This document shows positions 62,749 through 64,000 of a stretch of DNA of 64,000 bases, in pieces. A program made the translations under genes and the position numbers. Source of the stretch: DATJSN01 sp035504095 (lineage in GTDB: Bacteria; Planctomycetota; Phycisphaerae; WQYP01); assembly GCA_035504095.1 (NCBI GenBank), contig DATJSN010000099.1:13282-77281 (forward strand). The letters are read 5' to 3'. Below the pieces are notes generated by a model. The model had not been told where the DNA came from, did not search any database, and was given only the letters and a program-made list of their open reading frames with translations. Within the stretch, counting starts at the first letter, position 1. Each line of letters starts with the position of its first letter.

Positions 62749-63202
62749 TTTTTCTCTCCCTTTGTCTGCAAATAATTATAAAATTAATACCACGCTACAC
62801 ATCACGTAACGTCAAACAAATGATCCGCATCAACAGCTTTACACAAGCCAACAATGTGAACCAACATTTTTATAGTGACACAGCAGACAGAAACGTCCAG
62901 CGAACTGCAACCTCACTTTGCCGCGTCGATGTTCGAAATATATCAACGCAAATGATCCGAAGCAAGAATAAATTTGTTCCGGATTTCACAAATCCATCGA
63001 AAACGGCGGCGGTATTAATCACAATGGATTTTATCGGCACGTTACCACATTATCGTACCTCATGTTGTAAAAAATCTTTCCACTATCCCCTCTTATCTAA
63101 CCTCTATCCCCTGCTCTCTTCATAGTTTTATCCGTGAAATCCGTGGTTAAAATTTGTCAAGTCCTGGTCTAAAGTTGTCACTTTAATTGTTGATCTCCTG
63201 TT
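62749..63202. other. Intergenic region between the small protein and the IS3 end
   Basis: About 450 AT-rich bases with no supported gene; a plus-strand ORF (62820-63125) has no ribosome binding site. Near 63079-63125 there is a pyrimidine-rich run (CTATCCCCTCTTATCTAACC), and at 63128-63149 TATCCGTGAAATCCGTGGTT, both resembling short dispersed repeats seen between genes in planctomycete genomes. The IS end itself probably lies around 63155-63203. Confidence 0.4.
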
Positions 63203-63257
63203 GTGATCTTCCGCCGCGAAGGGAGCCCGAAGGGCGACCGGAGCGGCGGAAGATCAC
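63203..63257. repeat. Perfect 15-bp inverted repeat hairpin at the IS3 transposase end
   Basis: GTGATCTTCCGCCGC (63203-63217) and GCGGCGGAAGATCAC (63243-63257) are perfect inverted repeats around a 25-base loop that holds a second small hairpin (GCCC-GAA-GGGC). The right arm includes the stop codon of the transposase. It may act as a terminator or as part of the IS end. Confidence 0.8.
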
Positions 63258-64000
63258 GCCATCACCTCTTCATGCACCTTGGACGGCATCCGATAGCCCA
63301 ACGACTGATGCGGACGATGATGATTGTACAACAACACCGCTTGGGTCACGGTCCGTCTCAATGCAGCTTTCTCCCGGAAGGTTATCCCTAATCCGTATTC
63401 CTGTTTGAGAATCCCATTTAATCGTTCCGCTTGACTATTCTCGTAGCAATGATTCTCCTCCGTCATGCTGATCTGAACACCCGCCTCTTGTAGACGCCGA
63501 ATGTACGGCTCACAACAATATTGAATCCCACGGTCCGAGTGGTGCACCGCACGAGCGTCCGCAGGCAACTGTTTCAGAGACATGGACAAGGCCTGTAACG
63601 CCCCCTGCATCTCCAGGCTCTCGCGGCAATCGAAGCCCACGATCTTGCGGCTGTAAGCATCCATCACCAGGCTCAGGTACATAAACCCCTCCAACGTTCG
63701 GATATACGTGATGTCGCTGACCAGTAATTGATGCGGCGCCGTCAGAATCAAGCCTTTTGCCGTATTCGGATATATCGCAAAACCATGTCGGCTCCGCGTC
63801 GTTTGCGTGGAACAACGCCGCCGTTCTAAAAGCAGCTTATTCCGCCGCAATAAGCCCAAAAACCGGTCTCGGCCCATCCCCACGCCCGCCAACGCAAGCT
63901 CCCCGCTTAACAGATGCCATAGCTTGCGCGCTCCTAACCGCGGCTGCCGCCGACGCTCCTGTTGGATTAACCCTACCACCAATTGTTCATTGATCGTTCG
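63254..64000 (-). CDS. IS3-family transposase OrfB (partial at right edge)
   Basis: The DDE integrase-type OrfB of an IS3-like insertion sequence; at least 249 codons are present and the frame stays open to the window edge (TTG 63982 is not the true start). The helical N-terminal part LGARKLWHLLSGE is typical. Catalytic Asp lies in LLVSDITYI, Asp in VHHSDRGIQY and Glu in SQAERLNGILKQEYG. The C-terminus YNHHRPHQSLGYRMPS is the classic IS3 ending. The frameshifted OrfA expected upstream lies outside the window. Confidence 0.92.
   Translation of the reverse strand, partial: RTINEQLVVGLIQQERRRQPRLGARKLWHLLSGELALAGVGMGRDRFLGLLRRNKLLLERRRCSTQTTRSRHGFAIYPNTAKGLILTAPHQLLVSDITYIRTLEGFMYLSLVMDAYSRKIVGFDCRESLEMQGALQALSMSLKQLPADARAVHHSDRGIQYCCEPYIRRLQEAGVQISMTEENHCYENSQAERLNGILKQEYGLGITFREKAALRRTVTQAVLLYNHHRPHQSLGYRMPSKVHEEVMA

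Larger units (their letters stand above)
63156..64000 (-). mobile_element. IS3-family insertion sequence (incomplete)
   Basis: The element covers the transposase and its 3' end. The exact left terminus is not defined: I could not compare it with the other end, which is outside the window. The segment TTGTCAAGTCCTGGTC near 63154 is a candidate terminal repeat because it begins where the dispersed repeat ends (inference). Confidence 0.55.

Noticed and set aside
62820..63125. 101-codon plus-strand ORF before the IS end
   Set aside because: No ribosome binding site and it covers dispersed-repeat-like sequence.

Overview
The window looks like a chromosomal segment of a planctomycete, most likely class Phycisphaerae (inference). 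It carries a DUF1559-type pseudopilin-like protein with an H-X9-DG motif, several secreted proteins with dockerin-like repeats and PEP-CTERM tails, autotransporter-type beta-strand repeat proteins without a beta-barrel, TPR-GT41 glycosyltransferases and multiple secreted glycoside hydrolases. Housekeeping genes (glmS, ftsY, nusB, ribH, rny, miaA, citrate synthase, two tRNAs) show normal chromosomal context. No exosortase, cohesin or sugar transporter is present in the window.

Layout. 1-4.5 kb: a partial three-part glycosyltransferase gene running off the left edge, a small DUF2934 protein, a PhoH ATPase and a LOG-family protein. 4.6-26 kb: a carbohydrate locus containing a pseudopilin-like protein, a three-gene operon (PEP-CTERM protein, beta-strand repeat protein, surface GH13 amylase), a 2362-residue repeat protein, a single-domain relative of its N-terminus, a LacI-family regulator and a second secreted GH13 enzyme. 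Five promoters here share one layout: a -35 box, about 16 bp, then TAAACT or TAGACT, overlapped in four cases by a palindrome close to GTTTAACCGGTTAAAC. This reads as a single LacI-controlled alpha-glucan regulon. 26-32.7 kb: superoxide dismutase, a CvpA-like membrane fusion, a membrane-anchored GspE-like ATPase with altered active-site motifs, PilT and citrate synthase.

32.8-47.9 kb: mostly housekeeping genes: miaA, an FGGY kinase, a HAD protein, DedA, glmS, ftsY, a ClC channel, nusB, ribH, tRNA-Leu, rny, a DUF202 protein, an L,D-transpeptidase, csrA and tag. A 0.7 kb stretch upstream of rny has no convincing gene. 48-53.3 kb: secreted carbohydrate-active proteins (a GH28-like beta-helix protein and a GH18 lipoprotein) next to a complete TPR-GT41 glycosyltransferase, then tRNA-Ala. 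53.4-59.9 kb: a YlbF-like gene and four tandem paralogues of an exported TPR/coiled-coil family I cannot assign to a named function. 60-62.7 kb: the queuosine precursor genes queC-queE-queF (no queD), a putative zincin-like protein and a small conserved-looking ORF. The right edge holds an IS3-type transposase with a strong hairpin at its 3' end.

How it fits together (inference): extracellular GH13 enzymes and large surface repeat proteins are induced together by release of the LacI-type regulator when an alpha-glucan breakdown product is available. PEP-CTERM tails suggest sorting to the cell surface by an exosortase encoded elsewhere.
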